Made by a program: the position numbers and the translations under genes | Shown: positions 1-11,403 of the stretch, piece after piece | How the letters are laid out: every line of letters begins with the position of its first letter | Position numbering within the stretch: position 1 is the first letter of the stretch | Origin: Berberis thunbergii | Lineage: Eukaryota > Streptophyta > Magnoliopsida > Ranunculales > Berberidaceae | Length of the DNA stretch: 64,000 bases | Assembly (NCBI GenBank): GCA_003290165.1 | Contig: QNQO01005880.1 | Coordinates: 248,001-312,000 of the forward strand | Reading direction: 5' to 3' | Notes under the pieces: model-generated | Told to the model about the DNA's origin: nothing | What the model saw: the letters and a program-made list of their open reading frames with translations, nothing else | Databases searched by the model: none

Positions 1-702
1 CATTAATGACCCACCACTAGTGGCATCAATCATACGACGGTTTTGAGGGGTTAAACCGTCTTGGAAGTATTGAACTAGCCGCCACTTCTAGAATCCATGA
101 TGGGGACACCTGACAATGAGCTCATTGAACCTTTCCCAACATTCATAGAAATGTTCACCCTCTTTTTGTTGAAAATTAGATAAATCTCGTCGGAGGGCAT
201 TTGTTTTATGAACGCGGAAGTATTTTGTCAAGAACTTTCTTGATAACGCATCCCATGATGTGATGGATCCTATCTCTAATGCATTTAACCACGATTTTTC
301 TTTGTCTTTCAGAGAAAAGGGAAATAACCTAAGACGGACCGAATCATCAGAAAAGTTTTGGTACTTCAGGGTAGCGCAGATGTCAAGAAATTCTTTGACA
401 TGAAGATAAGGGTCCTCTTTCTCAAAACCATAAAAAGTGGGCAATAGATGAATAATAGATGGTTTGAGTTCAAAACTGTTTGCATTTGTCTCAGGTAAGA
501 TAATGCAAGATGGAGTACTACTAGGAAGAGTGGCGAAGTAATCCTTAAAGGCATTCCCCTCAGCCATCTCAGTGGACAAGGATGATGAACCTAAATAGGT
601 AATGGGGACTTCAACGAACTCTTCGAATTCTTGTCGAACAAGTCTACTCTTAGACGCAATCAGCAACCAATAAATGCACAAGAAACATGCCTCCCTAAGC
701 AA
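1..702 (-). pseudogene. Ty3/gypsy retrotransposon Gag (partial, broken)
   Basis: The open frame 702 to 88 encodes about 204 residues with a retrotransposon gag domain (PF03732 type). It shows the expected run: a tryptophan-containing 'KEKSWLNAL' segment, 'WDALSRKFLTKYF', then 'RRDLSNFQQKEGEHFYECWERF' shortened here to its features, and 'CPHHGF'. Gag forms the particle that packages retrotransposon RNA. Directly after CPHHGF an in-frame TAG interrupts the protein. The same frame then continues to the window edge with gag-like sequence (LVQYFQDGLTP), so this copy is coding-incompetent or needs read-through. It lies downstream of the PBS and LTR at 2.05-3.9 kb on the same strand, so it belongs to that element, whose pol region and second LTR lie before position 1. 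The short ORF on the other reading frame is a shadow. Confidence 0.85.
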
Positions 703-2050
703 TCAACGTTTTTGAGGTAAATTATCTTTATATTTTTGGGGGACAATTATTTCTTATGTAATCTTTATGACAAAGCAATGGGTGCTACAAGTTGATCCTA
801 AGAGTGTACACTTTACACCACAAAGTTCAAAATCAATAGGCTAGAGTTTTGTTTCAAAGAAACCGGATTATCGCACAAGAGAAGGAGGTCACAATGGTCC
901 AATTAAGTACTTCCTTGTGCTACCGCTCTGTAAGCCAGTAGATGTGAGAACGATGTGACATTAGATTTACACTTGAGGCTTGTGTTCTTAACCAAAAACT
1001 ATTGGTTACACCAATTCTTTTTGTGGATCGTAGCTTACTTATGACTCAGCGTACCGGGTAAATTACCCTTGTGGTAGTGGCCTCTCGGAGTTCATTGAAT
1101 GATTAAACCCATCGTCACTTTTAGTTTGGTCAACACAAAAATTATTGGATTCACCTTGGTCTTGGTTGTCCTATGAACACCGTACCTAAAAAAATGGCTC
1201 TATCTAACTTGCTAATTGATTTTAATTATGTTTGGCTATTGGTTGCACACAGCTGGAGTGATGAGGTGGGGATATCAAGTCCCACCAGTTTCTATTTAGA
1301 AGCTGGTTCTGCTTATTATGAATTACTAAAGCTTAGCATCCACAATTACTAAAATTAAACGACCAATCACACAATTTCAAACAATTACACAAAGCACCCG
1401 AGTCGCTAATACGTTGCGTGTGATAGAAGTACTTACAGTGTGCGTATTCCGTTCTGCACAAAAAAAGTTAGCACAATTCAAAAAAATCGTCCGACTTCTT
1501 TTTATCCGTTTCACTCAACACACAAGCACATGCAAATAAATTTACTGGCCTTGGTCTTAGAAGTCGAATTTCTAAATCACAAGAAATTATTGGGTAACAA
1601 TTAAAACTGTTTCCCTATATTTTCTTTTGACTTAGAAAATTTAGGGTTTTTTTGTGATTAAACAAAATGAAAAATAGTAGAGTTTAAAAATTATTACACC
1701 ACACACTCGTAAAACGAGGTGAAAATAAAATTAAAACTCTCCTCACAAAATAAAAAAATAATAAAAACTTTGCTTGACGTTTGCAGGATCGTTCAATTTT
1801 CTCGAGAAGCGTGTAATCTGTAATATATGCTTCCTGCCCATTATTACCTGCAAAAATAAAAATAAAAAAGAAAAACAAGTATCAAAACTTCTAAGACTTA
1901 AAAGAAATAACTAAAAATAAAATCAAGCCTATCCTAAAAGCAAAAGTAATCTTATATCTGACCTAATTTTTTATTTTTTTATTAATTTTTTTTAACCTAA
2001 ACTACAAACTAGTGAAAAATAAACTCTTAAATCCAATTACACCGCTACAG
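703..2050 (-). other. Retrotransposon untranslated leader between PBS and gag
   Basis: This 1.3 kb stretch lies between the primer-binding site and gag of the minus-strand Ty3/gypsy element. It is AT-rich and has no coding frame I could support. A long leader is usual for this lineage. I see no nested element in it. Confidence 0.55.
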
Positions 2051-2068
2051 TCCCCGGCAACGGCGCCA
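2051..2068 (-). promoter_or_regulatory. Primer-binding site matching tRNA-Asp
   Basis: On the minus strand this reads TGGCGCCGTTGCCGGGGA, the complement of the 3' end of plant tRNA-Asp and the standard PBS of Athila/Tat-type Ty3/gypsy elements. It fixes the orientation of the element (minus) and places its 5' LTR at higher coordinates. Confidence 0.9.
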
Positions 2069-2077
2069 AAAACTTGA

Positions 2078-3930
2078 TGCAGATTTAACTAACCTAAATA
2101 AATAGGTTAATTTAACCTACTTGTAATAACTACAAGTGCACAGTGTCTAACCGGTAGACAAGGGCAAGTATAGGTCGATCCCACAAGGACTGTGGTTGCA
2201 ATTAAATTTTCAAAGTTGACTTAAACTAATTTAAATGGGGTTACAGCGATTAAAATATCTAAACTAAAACTCAATTTAAAAAGCAAAATAAGAAGTTTTT
2301 AAGAATATTAGAAGGGAAACCAAGGCATTGAATCCACAAATTCAGTTTTTCAAGTTATTTTAATCTAACTTATTATTTTCTAAAGCTAGAAGCTTTAGGG
2401 ATGAGAATCCCTTACTTGCATCTATGATGTGATCGTTAAGGACAATTTAGTTTAAAAATTCAATGTTACAATTAATTTCAGCATAAATTATAGACTCCTA
2501 GCATTGAGTGTCTTCTTACGGCACACTCAATCACAAGTCTAATTTATTAAGTTTCAACCCCTAGCATTGAGTGTCTTATTACGACACACTCAATCACAAG
2601 TCTAACTTAACCAATTAAAAATAATGCTTTAAATATTAGTAAAGAAAAATCTAACTACCGACTAGTCTAGATAAAATCCGATATAATCGGTGAAAGTAAT
2701 TTACTAATACTCAGAAATTAAATGTATTTTTTGCAGTTAAGCACATAATAAAATAAAATGTTAAACTAGAACAAACTCTTGAAACCCAATTGGTTTCATC
2801 TTAGCCTTGGCGAAGGATTTAGCTCTCCATGGTAGCGGTGGTCACAGCATCATTGGAGGTGGAAATCATCTCTGCACTGACGCGAATCTAGAGAAAGAGG
2901 GCTGAAATTGCACTGTGGCTACTAAGAGAGAACTCGGGGGTGCCAATGGCGAAAACTGATTCAAAAATCAGTTTTTCACCCTCTAGAAATCGCGCGGCGC
3001 TTGTCTTCGTCTCCAGCGCGACACCGCCTGCTGCTCCTTCTTCCTCCGTGCTCCTCGCGAGCTTCCTCCTGCTCCAACCTAGTTCTGAACCTGTAAAAAG
3101 AGAGAGAGAAAGTGAAAACAATGAGATAAGGAAACAGACAGAAAAACAAAACAGAGATCGGAGTGGCGGAGCCCTGTTACTCCTGTCGTTGTGGTTTGTG
3201 CCGCTTGCTGACGCGCCGCTTGCGATAGTGGTCATGAGAGAGGGAGGCAAGAAGGAAGTCGAGATGAAGACAGGTCGAGAGAGGGGAGGAAGGTCCTGTG
3301 GCGAGGCAGAACAGAGTCGCGGTGAGGCTTTGTTTCCCGACGGCGGCGGCTGATGGCGTGGTCGCGTAGTCTGCTCGTAACGGTGGTCGTGAAAGAGACA
3401 GAGAAACAGTGAGAAAGAGAGAGGTAAACAGGAAGAAGGTGAGAGAGGGGAGAAACAGGGGTGGCGGCGGTGGTGCTCGGGTGATGTTCGCTAAGAGGAA
3501 GGAAAAATAGGGGCAGATGCAAGGTGGTGTCTTATGGGGATGGCGGCTGTTGTTGTCAAGGAGGGAAGAAAGGGGGACAGATGCGAGGTGACGTGAGAGG
3601 AGAAAGAAGAGAGTATTGGTGAGATGAGGTGGTGATGATGATGATTGCGGGATGATCACCTTGCCGATTTTTCTATCGAGCGAGGATTGCCGGTATGGTG
3701 AATTAGTGTGGTGGCTGAAAAAGAGAGGCAGGGAGAAAGAACGTGGAAAAGAAAAGGAAAAGGAGAAGAGATCTTTTCTCTAAGATGGGGGGAGCTAAAT
3801 AGGGTTCTCATATTATATTGGGCTTGGGTTTTTAGGTTAGCATTTTTTTGGTTTGGGCTTAGGTTAAATTAGGTGGACCTAGGTTTATTAGGGTTAGGTT
3901 TAGATATGTGTCCCTCTACTTTGTACCATC
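2078..3930 (-). mobile_element. 5' LTR of the Ty3/gypsy element (outer end approximate)
   Basis: The LTR starts next to the PBS (minus-strand end ..TCTGCA at 2078). The outer boundary is estimated at 3.9-4.0 kb; I could not define it from a duplication because the partner LTR is outside the window. It contains a tandem pair of about 45 bp (2498-2542 and 2560-2604), each able to fold (ATTGAGTGTC with its inverted copy). It also contains a purine/pyrimidine-skewed stretch at 2.9-3.75 kb that yields long chance ORFs on both strands, which I do not treat as genes. Confidence 0.7.
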
Positions 3931-4193
3931 GCTAGAATCGACCAATTGTAATTTTTTAAATTGTCGCCTTAATATGATTTCATCGTTCACACTCAAATTC
4001 CTACAAAGACATGAAAACGAAATAATTATTATAAAATATAATAATTGAAACACTAACAGATATAAATTAAGGGATATATTATGTAATAATTATGTGAATA
4101 TCACCAATTAGATAAACATGTTAGAATAAAGTACCTGATATATTTTCTTGTATAAATCTCTAAAAGACAGATAGGCTTGCAATAGTCAAAGTA
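3931..4193. other. AT-rich spacer
   Basis: AT-rich sequence between the LTR and the Q-rich exon fragment. It may be intron sequence of the fragment next to it. Nothing else seen. Confidence 0.4.
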
Positions 4194-4649
4194 CCTGCTG
4201 CTTGTTAGCCTGGGGAGCCTGCTGTTGATTTGGGTTATGGTTTGACTGTTGAATTAGATGCAACTATTGTTGCAGCTGAGAGAATGCTTGTTGAGATGAC
4301 TGAAAGCTCGCTTGTAAAGCTTGTGTATGTTGAGATAGAACTTGAGCTAACTATTGAGAATGTTGCTGACCACCAGGAGTAGGCTGATGTTGGTTTGCAT
4401 TAGTATGTACACCTTGCCGTTGCAAGTTTGGAGTGATCAGCTGTGCTGCAGTAGAGGAGGCGGTCTGCTGAACCTGAGACTGGGAAGGAGGAACTTGTCT
4501 AGTCATACCAAACGATTGTTGACCTGGTAGTTGTTGACTGAAGGAAGACTGACTAGTGGAATGTGCTAGTAGAATGACTCACTCTCCAAATGGCAACCCG
4601 TGCAGAACAAATATCCACATCGTGATGTTCATTACTCTCACATATATTT
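4194..4649 (-). pseudogene. Glutamine-rich exon fragment (possibly FCA-like), broken
   Basis: The minus strand encodes a strongly Q-rich segment with phrases such as SFSQQLPGQQSFGM, QALQASFQSSQQAFSQLQQ and NPNQQQAPQANKQQ. Two in-frame TAGs (each replacing CAG) and an upstream TGA break it. The exon has a plausible acceptor (..GGTGCAG at about 4650) and an intact donor (CAG then GTACTT at 4193), so it is a DNA-level fragment, not a processed copy. The Q-rich pattern resembles the C-terminal half of the RNA-binding flowering regulator FCA, but low complexity makes this tentative. No RRM or WW domain is present here. It lies on the same strand as the kinesin-5 fragment and outside CACTA element A. 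Confidence 0.45.
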
Positions 4650-5285
4650 CTGCACCAAAAAGATCATATTCAGACATAATAGAGAAGCATATATAAGTTA
4701 ACTACATATGTAGAGTGATCGTGACACTGCTGATATTATTACTATATGCAATTTGCTAAATAATTATGTGAACGACTTTGCATATTCTTTCAACAAGATG
4801 AACTCCAAAACTGCTCATCAGAGAATAACATTTTGTACATTTTTCATTTTTCTTCAAGTTAAACAACAAATTATTGAAAGCCTGTAGGAAACACATACAA
4901 ATATCCATTTTTTCAAATACAAAAGGACAAGACTATTTTCATGTTGATAAAAACTTCCAACCAAATTCCATAAAACTATTTTCATTGTTAAGGTGTCAGT
5001 ATGAATCTCTACTCTAGTTAAGGAAATACAGCTAACATAGATGTAAGACATGTGGCATATGATATCACGGGTCTAGGGTTGATACCCGCCCACAAGATAT
5101 TACTTCTGAGATCCAAAAACATAGAACAAAGGTAAACAAATATCTACTTGAGAAATCCAAAAATATGAGATACTAGCTAAGTGTCACAATAATCCCTGGT
5201 CAAGATTTAGAAGAAAACTCTAGATAAAAGCACTATCACCTGCCACTGTCCATCATGGAAATGTAAAATAGGGTTGAATGAATAC

Positions 5286-5529
5286 CTTTCTTTCACTCTC
5301 CTCTTGATAGTAACGTTCTTTTGGAATGTAAACTCCACTTTTCTAGTGCGCATCATAAACCTCTTCAAAAAAGAAGCCAATTATTTACAACTAAATATGC
5401 TATGTCAAAAGAAAAGCATATGAGTAATCAGACTGCAGAACAGGAAGCATACACTACGTCCTTTAAGCCAATCAATTTCTCCGTAAAGGTCCTTGATAAG
5501 AGTTGATTTCATCATCTTTTGATTTACTT
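5286..5529 (-). pseudogene. Kinesin-5 (BimC/KRP125-like) exon pair, fragment
   Basis: On the minus strand the first piece (about 5529-5450) reads VNQKMMKSTLIKDLYGEIDW and the second (5342-5286, 57 bp) reads KSGVYIPKERYYQEESERK. Both are characteristic of the region just after the motor domain of plant kinesin-5, the tetrameric motor that slides spindle microtubules apart. The second exon has clean borders (acceptor ..CACTAG, donor AAAG/GTATTC). The first is shifted by one base after the LKG segment, where the family reads EVYAARE. No motor domain is nearby, so this is an isolated fragment. It lies between the Q-rich fragment and the left end of CACTA element A. Confidence 0.8.
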
Positions 5530-5901
5530 GGAAATAATACGTAAAAGAAAAAAAATAGTTAACTGAGATTGAAATAAATCAGAACAGGTTTTAGAACAAT
5601 TGTTAAAAATATAGGATCCATTGCAAAATATAATGCGGGCATCAATGACAGCTAATAGTTATTTTTCACAATTCCTTGTACACCACACCATCATGTCAAA
5701 CAAGACTTCATTTATGAAGAATGAAGTGTGCACAAACTTCAAGTAACATAAAACCCACACAGATTTAACATTTTAACCATCTAATCTTGAGACATCTTCT
5801 AATTATAAATTATCATATAGATTAATGATAATGAGAAAAATACAATTAAAACATTAACGTTTTTGGTAAATTTAAGTACACGTTAGATCATGATATTGAT
5901 T

Positions 5902-6097
5902 ATGCACAAGCAAGTGCTGACAATGTATCCCCTTTTCGCTCCTCTATGGCAGCTACAAGCAGCCGTACTTGTTCAAGTGATATTTTGATGGACGATTGGG
6001 CTTTGTTGAAACAAGCAATGGTAACTATGTTCCCGTCCAAGTACAAAAACACAAGATCAAAGATTTCAGAGCCCAAGACAATGGTTGGTTCAGGGAT
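5902..6097 (-). pseudogene. Unrecognised coding exon interrupted by CACTA element A
   Basis: A minus-strand frame ending at a TAA at about 5902 gives about 60 residues (IVLGSEIFDLVFLYLDGN.. to ..ERKGDTLSALACA). It meets the left terminus of element A at 6097/6098. If A and one copy of the GAT duplication are removed, the same frame continues into 24093-24180 on the far side (STKRDQFLRIPEP joins). So A appears to have landed in a coding exon. I do not recognise the family. Confidence 0.5.
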
Positions 6098-6430
6098 CAC
6101 TACACCAAAATGCCCATTAGTAACGGTTTTAAACCGTGGGGGGTAACCCATTGGCATGGCTTAGAACCGTGGGCTGTAGGGGCATCGCTAAATCCTCAGT
6201 AACGGCTAAAAATCGTGGCAAAATATATGTTAGCCACGGTTTTAAGCCATGGCCAGGAATAGCCACAACTTAAAACCATGGCAAGTCCTAGCCACGGTTA
6301 TAAGCCGTTGCAAAGGTTTTAGCCACGGTTTTAAGCCGTGGCAAGTCCTAGCCACGGTTATAAGCCGTGGCAAGTCATCACCACGTCTCTGAACCGTTGC
6401 AATAGTTAGCCACGGTTTTAAGCCATGGCA
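6098..6430 (+). repeat. L-type terminus and subterminal palindrome array of element A
   Basis: After the terminal CACTACACC there is a run of roughly a dozen degenerate units built on (T)AGCCACGGTTTTAAGCCGTGG. Each is nearly its own inverse complement, and they are separated by short A/T-rich links. In CACTA elements such arrays bind the transposase complex. The end is nearly identical in order and spacing to 23845-23580 read inverted (end of B) and similar to 59173-59560 (end of C). Homology between the A and B L-ends continues to about 6665 and 23325. Confidence 0.85.
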
Positions 6431-6690
6431 TTTTTAAAAAAAAAAAAATTTCTATCAAATGACTTTTTATTACATCTTATAAGTTTTATTTCTAGAAAAT
6501 AAAAATTTTAATGTGCCAAACTTAAACGAATAGAGGCAAAGTAATGTAATTAATAAGATTATACAATTACATCAAATGTGCCAAACTTTGTTTCATGCTG
6601 TGTACGTTTTGTCATTTGTCAGTTGACCAGATTATACAATTACATCAAATGGTCAAAAAATATGCAATACATTTATTTTCATGGACTTGC

Positions 6691-7197
6691 CTGAAGGGAA
6701 AGCTTGAAAGCACCCATTCAGATGAATGCAATAGCAAGAGCATGATAGCACACCAAAGTTTGAATATGCTCCACACCTAAAAGGCGTTCATTCTTTTTTA
6801 ATACTTCATGCAAGTAACGAAGTGCAATATTCATCTTTCCAATATCCTAATACATCATTGCAAAATTAATGAATGCTGCAGCTACGTCAGGGTGATCAGG
6901 CCCACAAGACAGTCCTAACAGAAGCATTGTTCGAGACATGACATAGAGCGAGCTCCGGTTGATTGAGGCCATGGTAAAAAAGGGCCATATTACCATAGCT
7001 GCACGACATTAACGCAGTTCAATTGGGTAATTATATCCATGATAAATTTCTCAAAAACAATCCAAACAAGTTCATACCTGTGTGCAGTATCAGGGTGGTC
7101 CAAACCAAGGCACCTTTCATTAATGATAAGCTCCTTATGTTGATGTGTTATAGCTCCAGCCATGTCACCCACATGATATAAAACCATCGCAAGGTAC
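6691..7197 (-). pseudogene. FRIENDLY/CLU (clustered mitochondria) TPR exon fragments
   Basis: Two exons on the minus strand. Exon 7197-7078 encodes [15 protein letters not shown].. and [19 protein letters not shown] with good borders (TTTTCAG acceptor, CACAG/GTATGA donor). Exon 6998-6691 continues with [19 protein letters not shown], then GPDHPDVAAAFINFAMMY, a stop (TAG), [16 protein letters not shown], and a second stop (TGA) before MGAFKLSLQ. This is the TPR region of the plant CLU/FRIENDLY protein, a cytosolic RNA-binding protein that controls mitochondrial distribution. The last exon ends at AG/GCAAGT, a GC-type donor that could be native. Two stops and local frame slips make it non-functional. 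It is the cargo closest to the L-end of A. Confidence 0.85.
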
Positions 7198-7429
7198 CTG
7201 AAAATTGCAAATTTTGTATGTCAAAATGAATAACACAACCTTTTATTTGGAAGCTATTGTCAGTAAACTCGTTCAAGTTATAACTTCGAAGTGTCATAAA
7301 ACCTTATCAGAAAAAATACATGACTATTTAAGAACTAATATACATTCTTCTTTAAGTTGTTATAAGTCACTACTAAAGAAACACAAAACATGGATGTCCG
7401 CATAATTCTGCAATCAATAAATAGAGAAC

Positions 7430-8003
7430 TTTCAAACCATGACCTCCTGAGCATTATACATGTAATTCAGTGCTAGGAAAAAGCTATCATCTTGCGAAAT
7501 TGTTAGATTCCACAAACTTCAGGCTTGCTTGGCCTTTTCTCAGCTGGCATCAAATCCAAAATTTAGGATGGGTATGTCTTACAGGAGTAGTTTCCTTGGG
7601 AATATTAACACGAACTAAAGACTCTAAGACACAGTGACAAAGAGAATCATCTTACCCGTTGCTGGAGTGAAAGGGTGACATCTGGGCAAACTGCCTGGAC
7701 TGCTTGCGCATGAGGTGGTTGTGAGCTATATATTTATTCTGCAAGACGAACAGCTCAAGCAAGAAGCTTTGATCCAGAAGGAAAATCAAGGCGTGGATGT
7801 ACTCCGATAATATCCAAGAAGAGCCTTTGGAAATTCCCATGTTGGGCAGCACAAGTAACTGACACAAATAAATCTGTAAGAAAAGCAGATTTGTCCCCTA
7901 GGCCACAATACTTGATGCCACTAAGGCATTCATCTTCCCTTTGAGCTCTAACCAAAATTTCTCCAATAGCTGCAGTTGCCACAGCCCCTTTACCATACAA
8001 CAA
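7430..8003 (-). pseudogene. Unrecognised captured exon(s)
   Basis: The minus strand has an open stretch of about 82 residues starting near 8003 (LYGKGAVATAAIGEILVRAQ.. to ..HPRLDFPSGSKLLA). After a stop it continues with PPHAQAVQAVCPDVTLSLQQR and a donor (CAACGG/GTAAGA). A further piece at 7500-7440 reads SFFLALNYMYNAQEVM. The composition is that of a real helical protein, but I do not recognise the family. Strand and position fit the other cargo of element A. Confidence 0.4.
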
Positions 8004-8255
8004 AAGTTTCTAAAGTAGTAAAGTAAGAAGAAAAGTTGTAAAGATCATAAGAAAATGGAGTACATTTTATTCTATGCAGAGTTTGTGATGACTAGGTGTT
8101 GCTTTGGGTGTTTTCAAGCATAAGGGAAGAGGAAGACATTGTGTCTTTATGCCATGATTTGGGGTACTTGGCTAGAAATAAACAATCAAATAATCAGGTT
8201 TTGGCAATTGCAATTTGTGCAGAACACAGTAAAAAGGAAGAACCATTGAGCTTAC

Positions 8256-8557
8256 CTGCCGCTCTGTATCTGTAAAGGTAAGACCATCAGAAGGACATCA
8301 AAGAGCTTGCTCCAGATGTTGGGTGATGTAAGTTGAAGACACAGAGTCCAAGTTTGTGTCTGCTACATATGCTTTGAGAAAAAAATTCTTCAAATGATCT
8401 CTGAATGGAGATAGACTCCTCGGCCTTAGCCAATGCCTCTTCACGGTGACCAGTGTCATACAAAATCCATCCTTCGTAGACAAGCCTTTCATGCTCAGAC
8501 CTAGAGTGATTTCGAGCCAATCGCAAACTGCGCATCGCAGCCTTTTGACAATTCAAC
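8256..8557 (-). pseudogene. ETO1-like (EOL) TPR exon fragment, frameshifted
   Basis: The minus strand encodes LNCQKAAMRSLRLARNHSRS, EHERLVYEGWILYDTGHREE and ALAKAEESISIQRSFE. After a shift at an A-run it continues as FFLKAYVADTNLDSVSSTY. This is the TPR region of ETHYLENE OVERPRODUCER1-like proteins, BTB adaptors that target type-2 ACC synthase to a CUL3 ubiquitin ligase. Damage: a frameshift after RSFEEFF, a TGA after HLEQAL, and a deletion joining the CPSDGL segment to a YRYRAA segment that normally lies far downstream. Borders are plausible (acceptor ..ATATAG, donor GGCAG/GTAAGC). Confidence 0.85.
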
Positions 8558-8949
8558 CTATATTTGGCAATTGAAAATGGATTAAAATGTTGAACAAATA
8601 AAATTACTAGTAGAAAGTTCAAATTTAAAATTAAAACACACTTCCTATTATAAACTTCCCTTACTTCATAATTAAAAACTTTATCGTTTTTAAGTTCTAA
8701 ATATAAAAAATCATCAGTGCTACACTAAATAGATGGAGAGAAAAACAGGAAGAAGAAAAAAAACAACATTAACAAATATATACCCTCTATTATGGGGGAA
8801 AAAACTAAGTAAAAGTTTAAGAATGAAATATGTACCAGCAACACAGATATTTCAGAACCTGGACAAAGTGTTGAACTAATCCTAATCTAGAATATTAGCC
8901 AAACAATTCAACTTCAATTTGATAGAAACAAGACAAAAATAACTATGAG

Positions 8950-10123
8950 CAAAGGCTATTGACTTATCAAATGCAATAGCACGAGGTATACTAACAGATG
9001 GTGTCGGCTTTGAACTATTAGCTGTTGTCTCATAGATGAGATGTCGAAGGCATTCTTTTGCATTATCATTCAGCAATGCATCATTAGCTGAACGGTTTTC
9101 TCCTAAGATGTTTCCAAGAGGGTGGTCCTCATATGGAGAAGGCTTAGACTAACTGAAAATGATAAATTCAAAAGAAGAGGGTGGTCCTCATTGAACAAGA
9201 TTTCCTGCAATGAAATTGAAGGGCATCAATTAGTCAAAATCTAACTGGCCTTTTCTGTTACTGTGAAATTAAAGGGCATCAATTAGCAAAAACGACCTTT
9301 TGATGTAGTGGGCTGTGATCCAATGACTTAAGCTTTCCTTTAAAATATTGTCTTAAACCTAATTCGTTAGACCCCTTACATCCAAACTACGTTGATTTGC
9401 TTGTGAAGATGATCTTACTGGCATTTAAACCACTCCACAAATTTAGTTCATACCAACCAAGGATAAGGCCTAAAATAAAAATAAGTTTAGACCTTAACAG
9501 ACCTTTATCATGAACTAGGCCAACTAAACTTTCAAAGCCCAAATTGCAACCATAAACTTGTAAGCAATAAAAAAAACCATACTCGGCTGACTCTAGCCCA
9601 ATCCCCTATTTAATTCCAGCACACCATCACGCTAACAGCAGAAGAAAAAAAAAGCAACAGAGTGCATCAGGACAGAGCACTCTGTCAAAGCAGAGCGTGT
9701 TGTCCAGTGTATTGCAGCACTGAAAAAAACTAGACAGAACAACTCCAATTCTTGGCAGACCAACCCTGCAAGCAAACTTTGCTGCTCCGATTCTTGTTCA
9801 TTGTTCTTATGTTGATGAATGAAAGAATAGTAATTTCTTATTTGTTTTCAATTAGCCTTTATCATAGTTATTTCGATTCTTGTTCGTTTATTTTAATTAT
9901 TACTTCATTTATTTTAATTTATTTGTTAGTTCTAGCACTAACACATGCTCTATAATTCTGACAATGGCAATCTTTGTACCATTTACTAGTTGTCCACGAA
10001 GATTTAACTTGGTAAATCAATTAAATCGACAAAGAAATACAATTTAAAAACCTAAACACCAACCTGCTTGAACATGATGCCTATTGCTGGGCGACTAGCA
10101 CTAACCAGTCGCTCACTGAACCC
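8950..10123 (-). pseudogene. Unrecognised captured gene, two exons
   Basis: Exon 10123-10064 has clean borders (GTGCTTCAG acceptor, AAGCAG/GTTGG donor) and encodes GFSERLVSASRPAIGIMFKQ. The next exon starts at 9204 (CATTGCAG acceptor) in the same phase with EILFNEDHPL. It then contains a local duplication of GAGGACCACCCTCTT about 55 bp apart and continues near 9150-8950 as NILGENRSANDALL and NDNAKECLRHLIYETTAN. The two exons probably come from one gene that I cannot name. The interval 9205-10063 is intron or spacer with nothing else recognisable. Confidence 0.45.
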
Positions 10124-11329
10124 CTGAAGCACACCAAACAAAAGTAGTGAATAAGCATTTGAATTCAAAAATAATACACACAAGTATTAAACTACTAAAA
10201 CAGTATGGATACAAATTAAGCATGACTTATATTTCCATAAGCCAATCACAGACAGAACATCCAACTCAATCACACTTAGTTGGTTTTTCTTGGCAGAACA
10301 CAAACAAAACATGGAGCTATATGGTCCAGCTAGGAAAGAAAGCTTAATACACAGAAAAACATTGAGGTCAGACTGAAAAGTTCAAAGTTATTTCAGATTT
10401 AGATGTCGTACCCAATGAAAACAAAAAGCATAAGTTGTAATGCATGACCAAGTTTAAATATGGTATTAAAACAACAAGGCAAGATTGCGACACATTTCCT
10501 AAATATATGCACCAAATTTGTTTTGAAGAAAAGTTTGGAAGATGATAGAACAAGAGTTGGTGAATAGGATGAACTTGATATCCGCAGAAATGAGAGTATA
10601 ATTCAGAAAATATAGATAAGCTGGATCTACTCTTTGACGGATTGGATAAGAAATTCGACAACTTCCAGTCAGGCAAGAAGGAGACCAAACCCAAACAGGC
10701 CACAAGAATACTCTTTGTGTGGCCAATCATGCTGCAGACTTGGCATTATTTCTGTTAATCAATCACAATCAGATGTATAAGTCCTACAATTTAGTGTCAA
10801 GCCAAAATGACAAAAACATCTATAGGTCCTGTTAAATGTTCAGGTTCATTAGAAAAATTTTGATCAGTAAAACAAGAATACTCTTGTATAATGTGGTTAT
10901 TTAAGTACCAGCAAAGACCATCTAACTTGAACCAAGGTTTGAAAAAACGAGGAAGGCGTAGGCCTCAAAATGGGCCTCAAGGTGAAACACTAACATTAAA
11001 ATGCAATATGAGGTGCTCATTAGTCGAATGCATTACAAATTATGTGCTTTTTTATTTTTTTTTACAGAAATTCCTACCAATTAAACTGAGAAGGATTATT
11101 CAATAAACCAAACTAGTAAAGGGTATTTGAGTTTGTCATCATATGTTTTAGATTTAGACTACATATTTAGTAAAGGAATTTACTAACTTGCAAATTGGAA
11201 AACTTGAAAAATCTTTCATTAGTAATACTCACATCGATGTTTTCTTGAAACTGCATAGACTCAAAACTGAAAAGGCCTCCTCATCAACATACGGTAGCAA
11301 ATAGATCTAGAAGCTAATCGATTGCTTAC
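10124..11329. other. Spacer inside element A
   Basis: AT-rich non-coding sequence between cargo exons. Short chance ORFs occur on both strands; none resembles a known family. A possible small exon lies at 11235-11268 on the minus strand (FESMQFQENID followed by GTGAGT), but it is too short to name. Confidence 0.35.
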
Positions 11330-11403
11330 CTGTCACAATGCATAAACTTAGAGGTCTGGTACATGCTCCAATGAACTGTACCACATTCTTATGTCGAACC
11401 TTC
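11330..11403 (-). pseudogene. Raf-like (STY46/ACT-domain type) protein kinase exon
   Basis: A 74-bp exon on the minus strand reads [20 protein letters not shown] and CIVT, flanked by CCATTGCAG and ACAG/GTAAGC. The [12 protein letters not shown] run is typical of the beta-4/beta-5 part of plant Raf-like MAPKKKs such as STY8/17/46. No catalytic loop or DFG segment follows, so no kinase could be made. Cargo of element A. Confidence 0.75.

Noticed and set aside
2888..3659. Long overlapping frames on both strands (up to 160 codons)
   Set aside because: They lie in a purine/pyrimidine-skewed part of a gypsy LTR; Ser/Leu/Pro-rich translations and mutual overlap indicate chance frames.
5060..5090. 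tRNA-B-box-like GGGTTGATACCC
   Set aside because: No A box or foldable tRNA structure around it.
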